64,000 bases of DNA from contig MKJV01000095.1 in NCBI GenBank assembly GCA_001942185.1, positions 1-64,000 of the forward strand, in the 5' to 3' direction. The notes beneath the pieces were generated by a model, which was given only the letters and a program-made list of their open reading frames with translations, ran no database searches and was not told the origin of the DNA. The DNA is from Pseudonocardia sp. CNS-004 (GTDB lineage: Bacteria > Actinomycetota > Actinomycetes > Mycobacteriales > Pseudonocardiaceae). This document shows, in pieces, positions 55,967 to 64,000 of the stretch; position 1 is the stretch's first letter; the number at the start of each line of letters is the position of its first letter. Both the position numbers and the translations under genes were made by a program.

Positions 55967-56088
55967 CACGAGCCCCGCCGGCTCAGCGCCCCGGCCCTGA
56001 CCGCTACGACCACCGGCGGAGCCCGGCTCGACTCGTCCACGTAGAAGCACGGACGCGGCGCCGCCGCGGAGTCGCCATCATCCCCCGT

Positions 56089-56558
56089 GTGGAACGGCCC
56101 CGAAGAGTCGTGATCACCACGGTGGTCGGGCGGACGATCGGCGTCGGCGCCGCGGCGGGGGCGACGGCAGGAGCGCTCACCGTCGTCGTGATGCTCGTCG
56201 GAGGCATCATCCGCACCTCCCCGGGGATCCATGAAGCGGTCGAGTTCGTGTTCCAGCTCTCGCCGTGCTGGTGTACACCGCACCGGTGGGGGCGATCGCC
56301 GGGGCGCTCGCGGGCCTCCCCGCCGGCCTGCTGCTCGCCGTGTTGCGCCCAGCGGCGGCGGTCCACCGGACCGCGGCTCGGGTCACTGCCGCGGCAGCCT
56401 GTTTCGCGGTCGTGGCCGGGTTCACCGGCCTGCTCGCCGCGCTCGGCACCACGCCGATCTGGATCGTGCTGCTCACCGGTGCGGCACTGGTGGTGGCCCC
56501 GGTGGCGGGCGCCTGGAGCGGCCCGTACCTCCTCGCGACGTCACCGGACCATCACTGA
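56089..56558 (+). CDS. Small hypothetical membrane protein (frame break near 56262)
   Basis: About 156 residues after one correction, GTG 56089. Hydrophobic segments are GVGAAAGATAGALTVVVMLV, then in the second frame VLVYTAPVGAIAGALAGLPA, ARVTAAAACFAVVAGFTGLL and IWIVLLTGAALVVAPVAGAW. Four membrane helices, no family recognised. Its end overlaps the convergent thioredoxin gene by 7 bases. Confidence 0.6.
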
Positions 56559-56884
56559 ACCGGCAACGGCAGGTGCTCGGCGATCGCCCGCAGGATCGCC
56601 GCCTTCGGCCGCGCCCCGACGACCTGGGTGGCGACCGTGCCGCCGACGTAGAGGTTGAGCGTGGGCATCCCGAGCACGCCGGCCGCCTGTGCCGTGCGCG
56701 GGTTCACGTCGACGTCGAGCTCGGCGACGACCAGCTGCCCCGCCAGCTCCTCGGCGATCTCGGCCAACACCGGCTTGATCATCTTGCAGGGCGGGCACCA
56801 GTCGGCGGTGAAGTCCAGCAGCACCGGCAGCTCCGCGCGCAGCACGAGCTCGTCGAACGTGTGGTCGGACACCGTGGTGATCAT
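56552..56884 (-). CDS. Thioredoxin
   Basis: Protein of 110 residues. TADWCPPCKMIKPVL carries active-site Cys30 and Cys33, with Pro between them replacing the usual Gly-Pro pair (WCPPC instead of WCGPC). Cis-Pro loop GMPTLNLYVGG. Disulfide reductase of the cytosol. ATG overlaps the MerR stop (ATGA), so it is translated with the regulator, which suggests a redox-responsive unit. Confidence 0.92.
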   Translation of the reverse strand: MITTVSDHTFDELVLRAELPVLLDFTADWCPPCKMIKPVLAEIAEELAGQLVVAELDVDVNPRTAQAAGVLGMPTLNLYVGGTVATQVVGARPKAAILRAIAEHLPLPVQ

Positions 56885-57261
56885 CAGTTCTCCTCCGAGA
56901 AGTGGCAGCGCGGCACGGGCGGGTCGGCGAGCTGGGCCACGAGCGCACGGCGCACGGCGTGCAGGCGGGCGATCCAGTCGTCCACCTCCGCCAGCTTGCG
57001 GAGCTGCACGGCGCGCGAGTCCTCGCAGCTCGCGCCCGTCGGGTGGCCGGCACGCAGGCACTCGACGAACGGCCTCGTCTCCTCGAGCGCGAACCCGAGG
57101 TCGACCAGCGACCGGATCTCGCTCACGAGCGCCACGTCGCGCTCGTCGTAGTCGCGGTAGCCGTTGGCCCGGCGCCGCGCCGCGAGCAGGCCGAGCTCCT
57201 CGTAGTGCCGCAGCGTCCGAGGGCTCACCCCGGCCCGCCGCCCCAGCTCTCCGATCCGCAC
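56884..57261 (-). CDS. MerR family regulator paired with thioredoxin
   Basis: Protein of 125 residues from GTG 57261. The MerR winged helix is VRIGELGRRAGVSPRTLRHY with EELGLLAARRRANGYRDYDE, followed by the dimerising helix. Cysteines at 68, 79 and 119 (FVECLR, GASCED, PRCHF) could sense thiols or metal. Coupling to thioredoxin by a 1-base overlap suggests control of the redox state. The frame is open 13 codons upstream without a better start. Confidence 0.88.
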   Translation of the reverse strand: MRIGELGRRAGVSPRTLRHYEELGLLAARRRANGYRDYDERDVALVSEIRSLVDLGFALEETRPFVECLRAGHPTGASCEDSRAVQLRKLAEVDDWIARLHAVRRALVAQLADPPVPRCHFSEEN

Positions 57262-57307
57262 GGAACCGACGCTAAACCCTGCCACCGACGTGAAGGCCAC
57301 ACCCGTT

Positions 57308-58367
57308 TCAGCGGGGTGGGAGCTCGCCCGAGCCCCTGCGGATCAGCGTCGTCGGCACCAGGCGCACCGCCGGCGGGCTCGTGTCGCCGCCGATCCGGGC
57401 GAACAGCAGGGCGGCCGCGGTCCTCCCGACCGCCGCCGGGTCCTGCGCCACGACCGTGACGCCCGGAGACAGGAGGTCGGCCAGCAGGAAGTCGTCGAAC
57501 CCGACGAGCGCGACCGACCACTCCGCACCGAGCCTGCGCAGCGCCCGCACGGCGCCGACCGTGATCAGGTTCTGCGCGGTGAACAGCGCGGTGGGTGGGT
57601 CGGGCCGGGCCAGCAGCGCCGTGACGGCACCGTCGGCGTCCGCGGACTCCCGCAGGTCGTGCACCACCAGGCCGGGGTCGACGGGCAGGTCGAGCGCGTC
57701 GAGCGCATCGCGGTAGCCCTTGTAGCGCTGCTCCGCGGTGCGGATCGAGCGCCGGTCGCCCAGGAACGCGATGCGCCGGTGCCCCGCCGCGGCGAGGTGC
57801 CGCACACCCTCGGCGGCCCCGAGCGCGTTCGTCGTGATGACGGAGTCGGCGGCGAGGTTGCGCGCCTCCCGGTCGACGCAGACCACGGGGGTCCCGGCCG
57901 GCAGCTCCTCCGCGAGGTAGGACTGGTCGTCCCCGGCCGCGCGATCAGCAGCCCGTCGGCCCGCCGCGCGCCGAACTCGCGGGCGAGCGCCCGCTCCCGG
58001 ACCGGGTCCTCGTCGATGCTCGCCGAGAACACCACGACGCCCCGCGCCCGCGCCTCGTCCTCGACGGCCCGTTGCACCGCCGCCGAGTACGGGTTGGCGA
58101 CGTCCTCGAGCAGCAGGGCGATCGCCGCGGTCCGCCCGTCGCTGCGGCGCAGGAGCCGGGCGCCGAGGTGCGGGCGAAAACCCAGCTCGTCGATCGCGCG
58201 CTGGACGCGGACGGCGAGCGCGACGGAGACCCCCGGTTCCTCGTTGACCACGCGCGAGACCGTCTTGAGGCTGCGTCCGCGCGCTGCGCGACGTCTCGCA
58301 TGGTCGGGCGGCGACCTCGTACCGGGGCGGTCTGCACGTGACCAGCTTCGTCCTTCCTCGCTGACAT
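57308..58367 (-). CDS. LacI family repressor (frame breaks near 58285 and 57938)
   Basis: About 353 residues after two corrections. The N-terminal HTH is RGRRPTMRDVAQRA, continuing in the next frame as SRVVNEEPGVSVALAVRVQR (hinge). ELGFRPHLGARLLRRSDGRT and GVVVFSASIDEDP are the ligand domain, then GVRHLAAAGHRRIAFLGD and ALVGFDDFLLADLLSPGVTV. ATG 58367 lies inside a palindrome that is likely its own operator. It is divergent from a sugar ABC operon, which it presumably represses. Confidence 0.9.
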
Positions 58368-58377
58368 CGTTGTCAGC
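58360..58377. promoter_or_regulatory. LacI-type operator 1, over the repressor start codon
   Basis: GCTGACATCGTTGTCAGC: 7-bp arms GCTGACA and TGTCAGC around TCGT. The CG-centred form is typical of LacI-family sites. It covers the LacI start codon (58367), consistent with autoregulation. It shares GACA.CGTTGTC with the second site at 58438. Confidence 0.7.
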
Positions 58378-58437
58378 GTAACCACCTTGTTACGGCATAT
58401 CCCCTTGTGCAGCAATGCTGGAGGGGACCAGAGTTCC

Positions 58438-58449
58438 GACAACGTTGTC
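58438..58449. promoter_or_regulatory. LacI-type operator 2, upstream of the sugar-binding gene
   Basis: GACAACGTTGTC, a perfect 12-bp palindrome 31 bases before the ATG of the sugar-binding lipoprotein gene. The core matches operator 1, so one repressor probably controls both promoters and may loop the intervening 60 bases. Confidence 0.75.
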
Positions 58450-58480
58450 CCCCACGTCAGTGCTGACGAGAGGTCGTGCG

Positions 58481-59548
58481 ATGAACAAGGCAGGGAGTAC
58501 CCGCACCCGGGTCACCGCGCTCGCCGTCGGGGCCGTGGCGGCCCTCACGCTCACCGCCTGCGGCGGCGGCTCCGGCGAGGGCGGAGGAGGCGGCGGCGAT
58601 CGGCCGATCGTCGGCCTCATCACCAAGACCGACACGAACCCCTTCTTCGTCAAGATGAAGGAAGGCGCGCAGCAGGCGGCCGACGCGGCCGGTGTCGAAC
58701 TGCAGACGTTCGCGGGCCGCCAGGACGGCGACAACGAGACGCAGGTGCAAGCCATCGAGACGCTGATCTCCGCGGGCGCGGCCGGCTTCCTCATCACGCC
58801 CAACGACTCGGCGGCGATCGTGCCCACGCTCGACCGGGCGCGGCAGCAGGGTCTCTACGTCATCGCGCTCGACACCCAGACCGAACCGCCGGACGCCGCG
58901 GACGCCACCTTCGCCACCGACAACTTCCAGGCCGGCCTGCTCATCGGGCAGTGGGCGAAGGCGAAGTTCGAGGCGGCGGGCACGCAGGCCCGGATCGCGA
59001 TGCTCGACCTGTCGCCCAACCGCCCCACCGTCGACGTCCAGCGCGACCAGGGCTTCCTGCAGGGCTTCGGGATCGACGTCGGAGACCCCACGCAGATCGG
59101 TGACGAGTCCGACCCGCGCATCGTCGGCCACGACGTCACCGACGGCGCCGAGGAAGGCGGCCGCACGGCGATGGAGAACCTGCTGCAGCGCGACCCGTCG
59201 ATCAACCTCGTCTACACGATCAACGAGCCGGCAGCCGCAGGCGCCTACGAGGCGATCAAGGCCGCCGGGCGGGAGAACGACATCGAGATCGTCTCCGTCG
59301 ACGGTGGCTGCCCCGGCGTCGAGAACGTCAAGTCCGGGATCATCGGGGCCACCTCGCAGCAGTACCCGCTGAAGATGGCGTCGCTGGGGGTCGAGGCGCT
59401 CGCCGCGCACGCCACCAGCGGCACCGAGGCGCAGCCGAGCGCGGGCAAGGACTTCACCGACACCGGCGTCACGCTCATCACCGACGAGCCGCAGCCGGGC
59501 GTCGAGTCCCAGGACACCGCGTTCGGGCTCGAGAACTGCTGGGGCTGA
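58481..59548 (+). CDS. Sugar ABC transporter substrate-binding lipoprotein
   Basis: Protein of 355 residues. The signal (residues 1-26) ends in lipobox TLTACGGG with Cys27 and a glycine-rich linker. The ribose/fructose-binding type I fold has [40 protein letters not shown] and [11 protein letters not shown]. First gene of a binding-protein/permease/ATPase operon controlled by the LacI protein. Closest in layout to FrcB-type fructose or related pentose/hexose systems; sugar not determined. Confidence 0.92.
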   Translation: MNKAGSTRTRVTALAVGAVAALTLTACGGGSGEGGGGGGDRPIVGLITKTDTNPFFVKMKEGAQQAADAAGVELQTFAGRQDGDNETQVQAIETLISAGAAGFLITPNDSAAIVPTLDRARQQGLYVIALDTQTEPPDAADATFATDNFQAGLLIGQWAKAKFEAAGTQARIAMLDLSPNRPTVDVQRDQGFLQGFGIDVGDPTQIGDESDPRIVGHDVTDGAEEGGRTAMENLLQRDPSINLVYTINEPAAAGAYEAIKAAGRENDIEIVSVDGGCPGVENVKSGIIGATSQQYPLKMASLGVEALAAHATSGTEAQPSAGKDFTDTGVTLITDEPQPGVESQDTAFGLENCWG

Positions 59549-59553
59549 TCCGG

Positions 59554-60604
59554 GTGGCAGAGACCGACGACAGCCGGGGCCCGGTCGCCACCGCGGCCGG
59601 GCCGGCCCAGGGGTTCGAGGAGCGGCGGGCCGACACCCCGCTGCAGCGGTTGCAGCACGTGCTGCACGCCCGCCCGATCCTCGGCCCGCTGGCCGTGCTC
59701 CTGCTCGCGATCATCGCGTTCTCGCTGGTGAGCGACCGTTTTCTGACCGCGGCCAACCTCGGGCTGGTGATGCAGCAGGTCACCGTCATCGCCGTGCTCG
59801 CGCTCGGCCAGACGCTGGTGATCCTCACCGCCGGCATCGACCTGTCCGTCGGCGCGATCTCCGTGTTCTCCTCGATCATCATGGCCAACCTGGCCACCGA
59901 CCTGGGGATGCCCGGCGTTCCCGCGCTCCTGCTCGGGATCGTGTGCGGCACCGCGATGGGCGCGTTCAACGGCTTCCTGGTGACCCGGATCGCGCTGCCT
60001 CCGTTCATCGTCACGCTCGGCACGCTCTCGATCTTCTTCTCGCTCAACTCGGTGGTGTCGCGCAGCGAGACCGTCCGGGGCACGGACATGCCGTCGCTCA
60101 TGACGTGGACGGGCACGACGTTCCCGATCGGCGACTTCCGGATCACCTACGGGTCCGTCCTCATGCTGCTGCTCTTCGCGTTCTTCTACTACGCGCTGGG
60201 GTACACCGCGTGGGGCCGGCACGTCTACGCCACGGGCGACGACATCGAGGCCGCCCGGCTGGCCGGCATCCGGACCAACCGCGTGCGGTTCTCCGTCTAC
60301 GTGGTGGCCGGGCTCATCTACGCCATCGGCGCGTGGATCCTGATCGGCCGGCTGGCGTCGGCGAGCCCGAACGTCGGCATCGAGTACAACCTCGACTCCA
60401 TCACCGCCGTCGTCCTCGGCGGCACCAGCCTGTTCGGCGGTCGCGGCCTGGTGCTCGGCACGCTGGTCGGCGCCTCATCGTCGGCGTGTTCCGCAACGGG
60501 CTGCAGCTCGGCGGCGTCGAGTCGTGTGGCAGGGCTTCGCCATCGGCCTGCTGGTGCTCGTCGCGGTGTCCATCGACCAGTGGATCAGGAAGGTCCGCGC
60601 ATGA
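59554..60604 (+). CDS. Sugar ABC transporter permease (frame breaks near 60473 and 60525)
   Basis: About 350 residues, GTG 5 bases after the binding-protein stop. Eight to ten hydrophobic segments. RbsC/FrcC-like blocks LGQTLVILTAGIDLSVGAIS, NGFLVTRIALPPFIVTLGT, YATGDDIEAARLAGIRTNRV and VVLGGTSLFGGRGLVLGTLV. The C-terminus needs two single-base corrections (IVGVFRNGLQLGGVES, then QGFAIGLLVLVAVSIDQWIR). Its stop overlaps the ATPase ATG. Confidence 0.9.
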
Positions 60605-61380
60605 ACGGGAGCAAGCCCGTCCTCGAGGCGCGCGGGCTCGTCAAGCGGTACGGGCCCGTCACCGCGATCGCCAGCGGCGACCTCGAGCTCTACCCCGGTG
60701 AGATCCTCGCGATCATCGGCGACAACGGCGCCGGCAAGACCAGCCTGATCAAGGCGCTGTGCGGGGCACTCATCCCGGACGCGGGCGAGATCTACCTCGA
60801 CGGCGAGCGGGTGCACTTCCGCAGCCCGATGGACGCCCGCCGCGCCGGCATCGAGACCGTCTACCAGACCCTCGCCGTGGCCCCGGGCCTCGACATCGCC
60901 GACAACCTGTTCCTCGGCCGCGAGGAGCGCAAGCCGGGCGTGCTGGGCTCGGTGTTCCGCATGCTCGACCGCAAGCACATGCGGTCGGAGGCGCAGCGGC
61001 ACATGACCGAGCTCGGCATCACCACGCTGCAGAACATCGGCCAGGCCGTGGAGAGCCTGTCCGGCGGGCAGCGCCAAGGCGTGGCCGTGGCACGGTCGGC
61101 GGCGTTCGGCAGCAAGGTCGTGATCCTCGACGAGCCGACGGCCGCGCTGGGCGTCAAGGAGGGCAACCGGGTGCTGCAGCTGATCCGCGACGTCCGCGAC
61201 CGCGGCCTCCCGGTGATCCTGATCAGCCACAACATGCCGCACGTCTTCGAACTGGCCGACCGGATCCACATCCAGCGGCTCGGCCGCCGCGCCACCGTGA
61301 TCACGCCGCAGTCGCACTCGATGACCGAAGCAGTGGCGATCATGACCGGCGCCGCGGAGCCTCCCCCACCGGTGGCCTGA
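60601..61380 (+). CDS. Sugar ABC transporter ATPase, single domain (FrcA-like)
   Basis: Protein of 259 residues with one ABC domain, unlike the two-domain RbsA. Walker A IIGDNGAGKTSLIKAL, Q-loop GIETVYQTLAVAPGLDIADN, signature ESLSGGQRQGVAVARS, Walker [14 protein letters not shown] and HNMPHVFELADRI switch. Single-domain ATPases with this permease type are typical of FrcA. ATG overlaps the permease stop. Confidence 0.92.
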   Translation: MNGSKPVLEARGLVKRYGPVTAIASGDLELYPGEILAIIGDNGAGKTSLIKALCGALIPDAGEIYLDGERVHFRSPMDARRAGIETVYQTLAVAPGLDIADNLFLGREERKPGVLGSVFRMLDRKHMRSEAQRHMTELGITTLQNIGQAVESLSGGQRQGVAVARSAAFGSKVVILDEPTAALGVKEGNRVLQLIRDVRDRGLPVILISHNMPHVFELADRIHIQRLGRRATVITPQSHSMTEAVAIMTGAAEPPPPVA

Positions 61381-61399
61381 AGGAGGCACACTGCTCCGT

Positions 61400-62811
61400 A
61401 TGCGGACCGTGTGCGTGCTGGCACTCGTGGCGATCACGACGGTGGCGTGCGGAGCACCGGCCGCCACCCCTCCCGCACCCCCTGCGCCGGATCCGGGGTT
61501 GCCGTCGCGGCTGGTCGAGCAGGTCACCGGCGACGGCGCGCTGACCCACCTCGAGGAACTGCAGCGCATCGCCGACGCACACGGCGGCAACCGGGCCCTC
61601 GGCACCCCGGGCTACGACGCCAGCGTCGACCACGTCGTGGAGACGCTGCGCGGAGCCGGGTACGACGTGCAGACCCCGACGTTCACGGCACGCCGGTTCG
61701 AGGCGCACCGACAAGAGCTCACGGTGGGCGGGGAGCCGGTGGAGGTCGCGGCGCTCGGGTTCTCCCCCACCACACCGGAGGGCGGCGTCACCGGTCCGCT
61801 CACGCTGATGGTGGGCGAGGGCTGCGACCCGGCCGACGCCGCCGCGGTCACGCCCGGGTCGATCGCGCTCGTCCGGCGGGGCACCTGCCCGTTCGCGCAG
61901 AAGGCCGCGCACGCCGCCACAGCGGGAGCGGCCGGCCTGATCGTGATCAACAACGAGGAGGGCCCGCTGGAGGACGGCACCCTCGGCGAGTCCGCCACCG
62001 GTGTGGTGCCCACGGGCGGGGTGTCGCGCGCGGCGGGCGACGCGCTGGCCGGCCGCGCCGGGGCACCCGTCACCCTCACGCTCGTGACCACGACCGAGGA
62101 CACCCAGAGCCGCAACGTGCTCGCCCAGACCCGCACCGGGAACCCGGACGAGGTCGTCGTCGTGGGCGCCCACCTGGACTCGGTGCCCGAGGGTCCGGGC
62201 ATCAACGACAACGCATCCGGCGTGGCCACGCTGCTGGAGACGGCCGTCCATCTCGGCGCGTCGCCGCCGGTCGCGAACGCCGTGCGGTTCGCCTTCTGGG
62301 CGCCGAGGAGGTCGGGCTGGTCGGCTCCACCACGTACGTGCGGGATCTCCCGGAGGAGGAACGCATGCGGATCGCGCTCTACCTCAACCTCGACATGGTC
62401 GGCTCCCCGAACGCCGGCTACCTCGTCTACGACGGCGACGACTCCGACCAGGTGGGGGCCGGGCCCGGCCCCGCGGGCTCGGCCGCCATCGAGCGCGCGC
62501 TCGTGGAGGGTCTGGCCGCCGCGGGCGTGCAGGCCGCGGGCACCGACTTCAGCGGCCGCTCCGACTACGGCCCCTTCATCGAGCACGGCATCCCGGCAGG
62601 CGGGCTGTTCACCGGGGCCGAGGAGCCCAAGTCGGCGGAGGAGGCGCAGCGCTGGGGCGGCACCGCGGGCGAGGCGTACGACCGCTGCTACCACCAGTCC
62701 TGCGACCGCCTCGACACCCTCGACCGCACCGCGCTGGACCGCAACACCGACGCCTTCGCCGCCACGCTGGCCCGGTTCGCCCTCTCGACGGAGGAGCTCG
62801 CCGCGGGCTGA
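61400..62811 (+). CDS. M28 family zinc aminopeptidase lipoprotein with PA domain (frame break near 62302)
   Basis: About 470 residues. Signal with lipobox Cys17 (ITTVACG), protease-associated domain (SIALVRRGTCPFAQKAAHAA, GLIVINNEEGPLED) inserted before the catalytic core. Zinc ligands: His in VVVGAHLDSVPEGPG, bridging Asp in INDNASGVATLLE, AEE catalytic pair after the break (GAEEVGLVGS), Asp in LNLDMVGSP and His in CYHQSCDRL. Streptomyces griseus aminopeptidase-like. It follows the sugar operon by 19 bases with an AGGAGG site. Confidence 0.92.
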
Positions 62812-62831
62812 CCGGCCGGCGCCGCAGCCCG

Positions 62832-62888
62832 CCCACGCGACCCGCCTCCGCCCACGCAACCCGCCTCCGCCCACGCAACCCGTCGACG
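62832..62888. repeat. Three 19-bp tandem repeats in convergent spacer
   Basis: Three head-to-tail units of CCCACGC(A/G)ACCCGCCTCCG, the last ending CCCGTCGACG. The rest of the 258-base spacer to 63069 is similarly low in complexity. A longer pair, GTCGACGG(G)GCGCGC followed by a GGTGCG(G/C)C, occurs near 62883 and again near 63012. No gene was seen between the M28 stop and the imuB stop. Confidence 0.65.
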
Positions 62889-63069
62889 GGGCGCGCCGAC
62901 CGACACGAGGTGCGGCGGCCGGAGCGAGGTGCGCCGCGCCCAGGTCACGCAACCCTCGCCACCCATGCACCCCCTCGCTGCCCACACACCCCCTCGCCGC
63001 CGACGCACCCGGTCGACGGCGCGCACCGGCCCGAACGGGGTGCGCCGTGGGCTGTGCGGCGTCCCGGTG

Positions 63070-64000
63070 TCAGTCGTACTCGCCGATCACCCACCACCTC
63101 CCTTCCCGGAAGAGGAGCAACAGCGCCTCACCGTCGTGCAGGCTGACCTGCAGGCGGCTGGCCTCCGCACTGCCTGCCACCCACCACCGCGCTCGCACCG
63201 GCCACGGCCCTGCCCATCCCCGCACCTGCCGTGGCCCGCCGCCGTCGACCGCGACGGACGCAGGCAGCCCGAGAAGCAGGTCGGGGGCGCTGAGCCGGAC
63301 CGGGCTGCCGTCGGCGGCGGTCAGCTCGGCCGGGAGGGGTTGCGGCGGCACCGTGGCAGGCGAGGGCGCGGGGAGCCGACCCGGCCACGATGGCGGCGGC
63401 TCGCGGGGCGTGGCGCGGCCGGTGGGAGGCCGTGGGGCCGGGACCCGACGGCGCTGTTGGTGGTGCGCATGCGCTCCGCCTCGGGCAGGTCGGCCGCGGA
63501 GGTCCGCCCGGTGCGGCGCACGACGTCCTCCGGCCACCCGGCGGGGGCGACGAGCGGACCGGAGCTCGCCCACGTGTGCTCCCCACCCTTCGGGCGAGCG
63601 GCACTCTGGTCCGAGAGAGCGGGACGAGAGTGCCGCTCGTCCGAACCGGAAGCGGGCGCGGGGAGGCCCGTGTCGCGGGCGCACCCCCCGGCACGAGACG
63701 GGCCTGTTCCCCGGGGTCGCGGCCACCCACCAGCACCGCTGTGACCACTGATTCCGGCCCCAGCAGCGCCTGCACCCGCACCAGCGCCCGCCCCGCGCGC
63801 TCGTCGGCCTCCCCGACGTCACCCCACAGGCCCATCTGGAGCGCCCCCGCGGTGACGGTCTCCTCCGGGACGAGCCGGAGGCGGGCCACCGCACCGTCGG
63901 CCCCCTCCGGCAGGTCGCCGGACCGGCGACGGCGGGTGAGCCACGCGTCGAGCTGCCACCGGACGCGGTCGACGGTGCCGGCCGGGGTGAGCGGCTCGGC
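63070..64000 (-). CDS. imuB: ImuB-like Y-family polymerase homolog, C-terminal part (partial, disturbed)
   Basis: From the right edge it reads EPLTPAGTVDRVRWQLDAWL, LRLVPEETVTAGALQMGLWG, GRALVRVQALLGPESVVTAV and GGRDPGEQARLVPGG. The last part is WPGRLPAPSPATV, GWAGPWPVRARWWV and EGRWWVIGEYD before the stop. This is the C-terminal half of the DnaE2 accessory ImuB (DNA polymerase Y family, catalytically inactive). Between ARLVPGG and WPGRL there are about 280 extra bases containing a REP-like hairpin, with two frame changes. Usually adjacent to dnaE2; here 8.3 kb away. Confidence 0.82.
   Translation of the reverse strand, partial: PSRSPRPAPSTASGGSSTRGSPAVAGPATCRRGPTVRWPASGSSRRRPSPRGRSRWACGVTSGRPTSARGGRWCGCRRCWGRNQWSQRCWWVAATPGNRPVSCRGVRPRHGPPRARFRFGRAALSSRSLGPECRSPEGWGAHVGELRSARRPRRVAGGRRAPHRADLRGRPARGGAHAHHQQRRRVPAPRPPTGRATPREPPPSWPGRLPAPSPATVPPQPLPAELTAADGSPVRLSAPDLLLGLPASVAVDGGGPRQVRGWAGPWPVRARWWVAGSAEASRLQVSLHDGEALLLLFREGRWWVIGEYD
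63595..63641 (-). repeat. REP-like palindromic element, copy 2, inside imuB
   Basis: CGAGCGGCACTCT pairs with AGAGTGCCGCTCG, a perfect 13-bp stem with a 19-base loop. Read on the minus strand it matches 40 of 47 bases of the element at 3856-3902. It lies within the imuB reading region, in the extra segment between the conserved core and the C-terminal domain. Confidence 0.7.

Overview
The window is very GC-rich, almost gap-free and uses GTG and TTG starts freely. It carries an F420 cofactor gene (fbiC), a LexA-type SOS box of the mycobacterial form, an IdeR/DmdR-like iron box, a monomeric isocitrate dehydrogenase and DUF3017 beside folD. This points to a high-GC actinobacterium, most likely Pseudonocardiaceae (Pseudonocardia-like). 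That placement is inferred from gene content, not from a search.

Layout. 1-9.5 kb: end of an IS630 transposase, then a nucleoside uptake and salvage cluster (BMP lipoprotein, ABC ATPase, two permeases, cdd, deoA, with add across a coiled-coil gene). 9.6-19.2 kb: D,D-carboxypeptidase, C45-like hydrolase, GNAT, a GntR/TetR hybrid regulator, a small-protein/trpS/BrkB operon, two zinc alcohol dehydrogenases and a DAO-type oxidoreductase. 19.3-23.8 kb: fbiC, an iron-siderophore binding lipoprotein with an iron box, and a DHFR-like reductase. 23.8-27.7 kb: a head-to-head join of two 5'-truncated genes (APC permease and dimethylformamidase-like), a CGNR regulator and an epoxide hydrolase.

27.8-34.0 kb is an accessory patchwork: EamA transporter, GvpU-like protein, Hsp20, a GNAT remnant, a toxin-antitoxin pair and a VOC protein. 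Short repeats matching the 3' end of the ybaK gene at 33.5-34.0 kb are interspersed among them, all in the same orientation. The two closest copies bracket the toxin-antitoxin pair. 34.0-49.1 kb: an SH3/pseudokinase/ybaK run, icd, an SDR with a divergent TetR, an ABC-2 exporter, DUF2252, folD-DUF3017-CMD, and a two-component system with two membrane partners.

49.2-64 kb: pentapeptide protein, a cNMP-domain histidine kinase, SOS-boxed dnaE2, an APH-type kinase, MerR-thioredoxin, a LacI-controlled sugar ABC transporter with two matching operators, an M28 aminopeptidase, and at the right edge the C-terminal part of imuB, the usual partner of dnaE2 but about 8 kb away here.

About 28 otherwise intact genes, many of them housekeeping, need one or two single-base corrections to read through. 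Nearly every one is a loss of a G or C. This looks like base-calling or assembly error rather than gene decay, so I report such genes as one CDS across the break and give the approximate break position. Several convergent spacers carry palindromic or tandem repeats of different families, and one REP-like element occurs both between cdd and deoA and inside imuB. I saw no rRNA, tRNA or CRISPR array.
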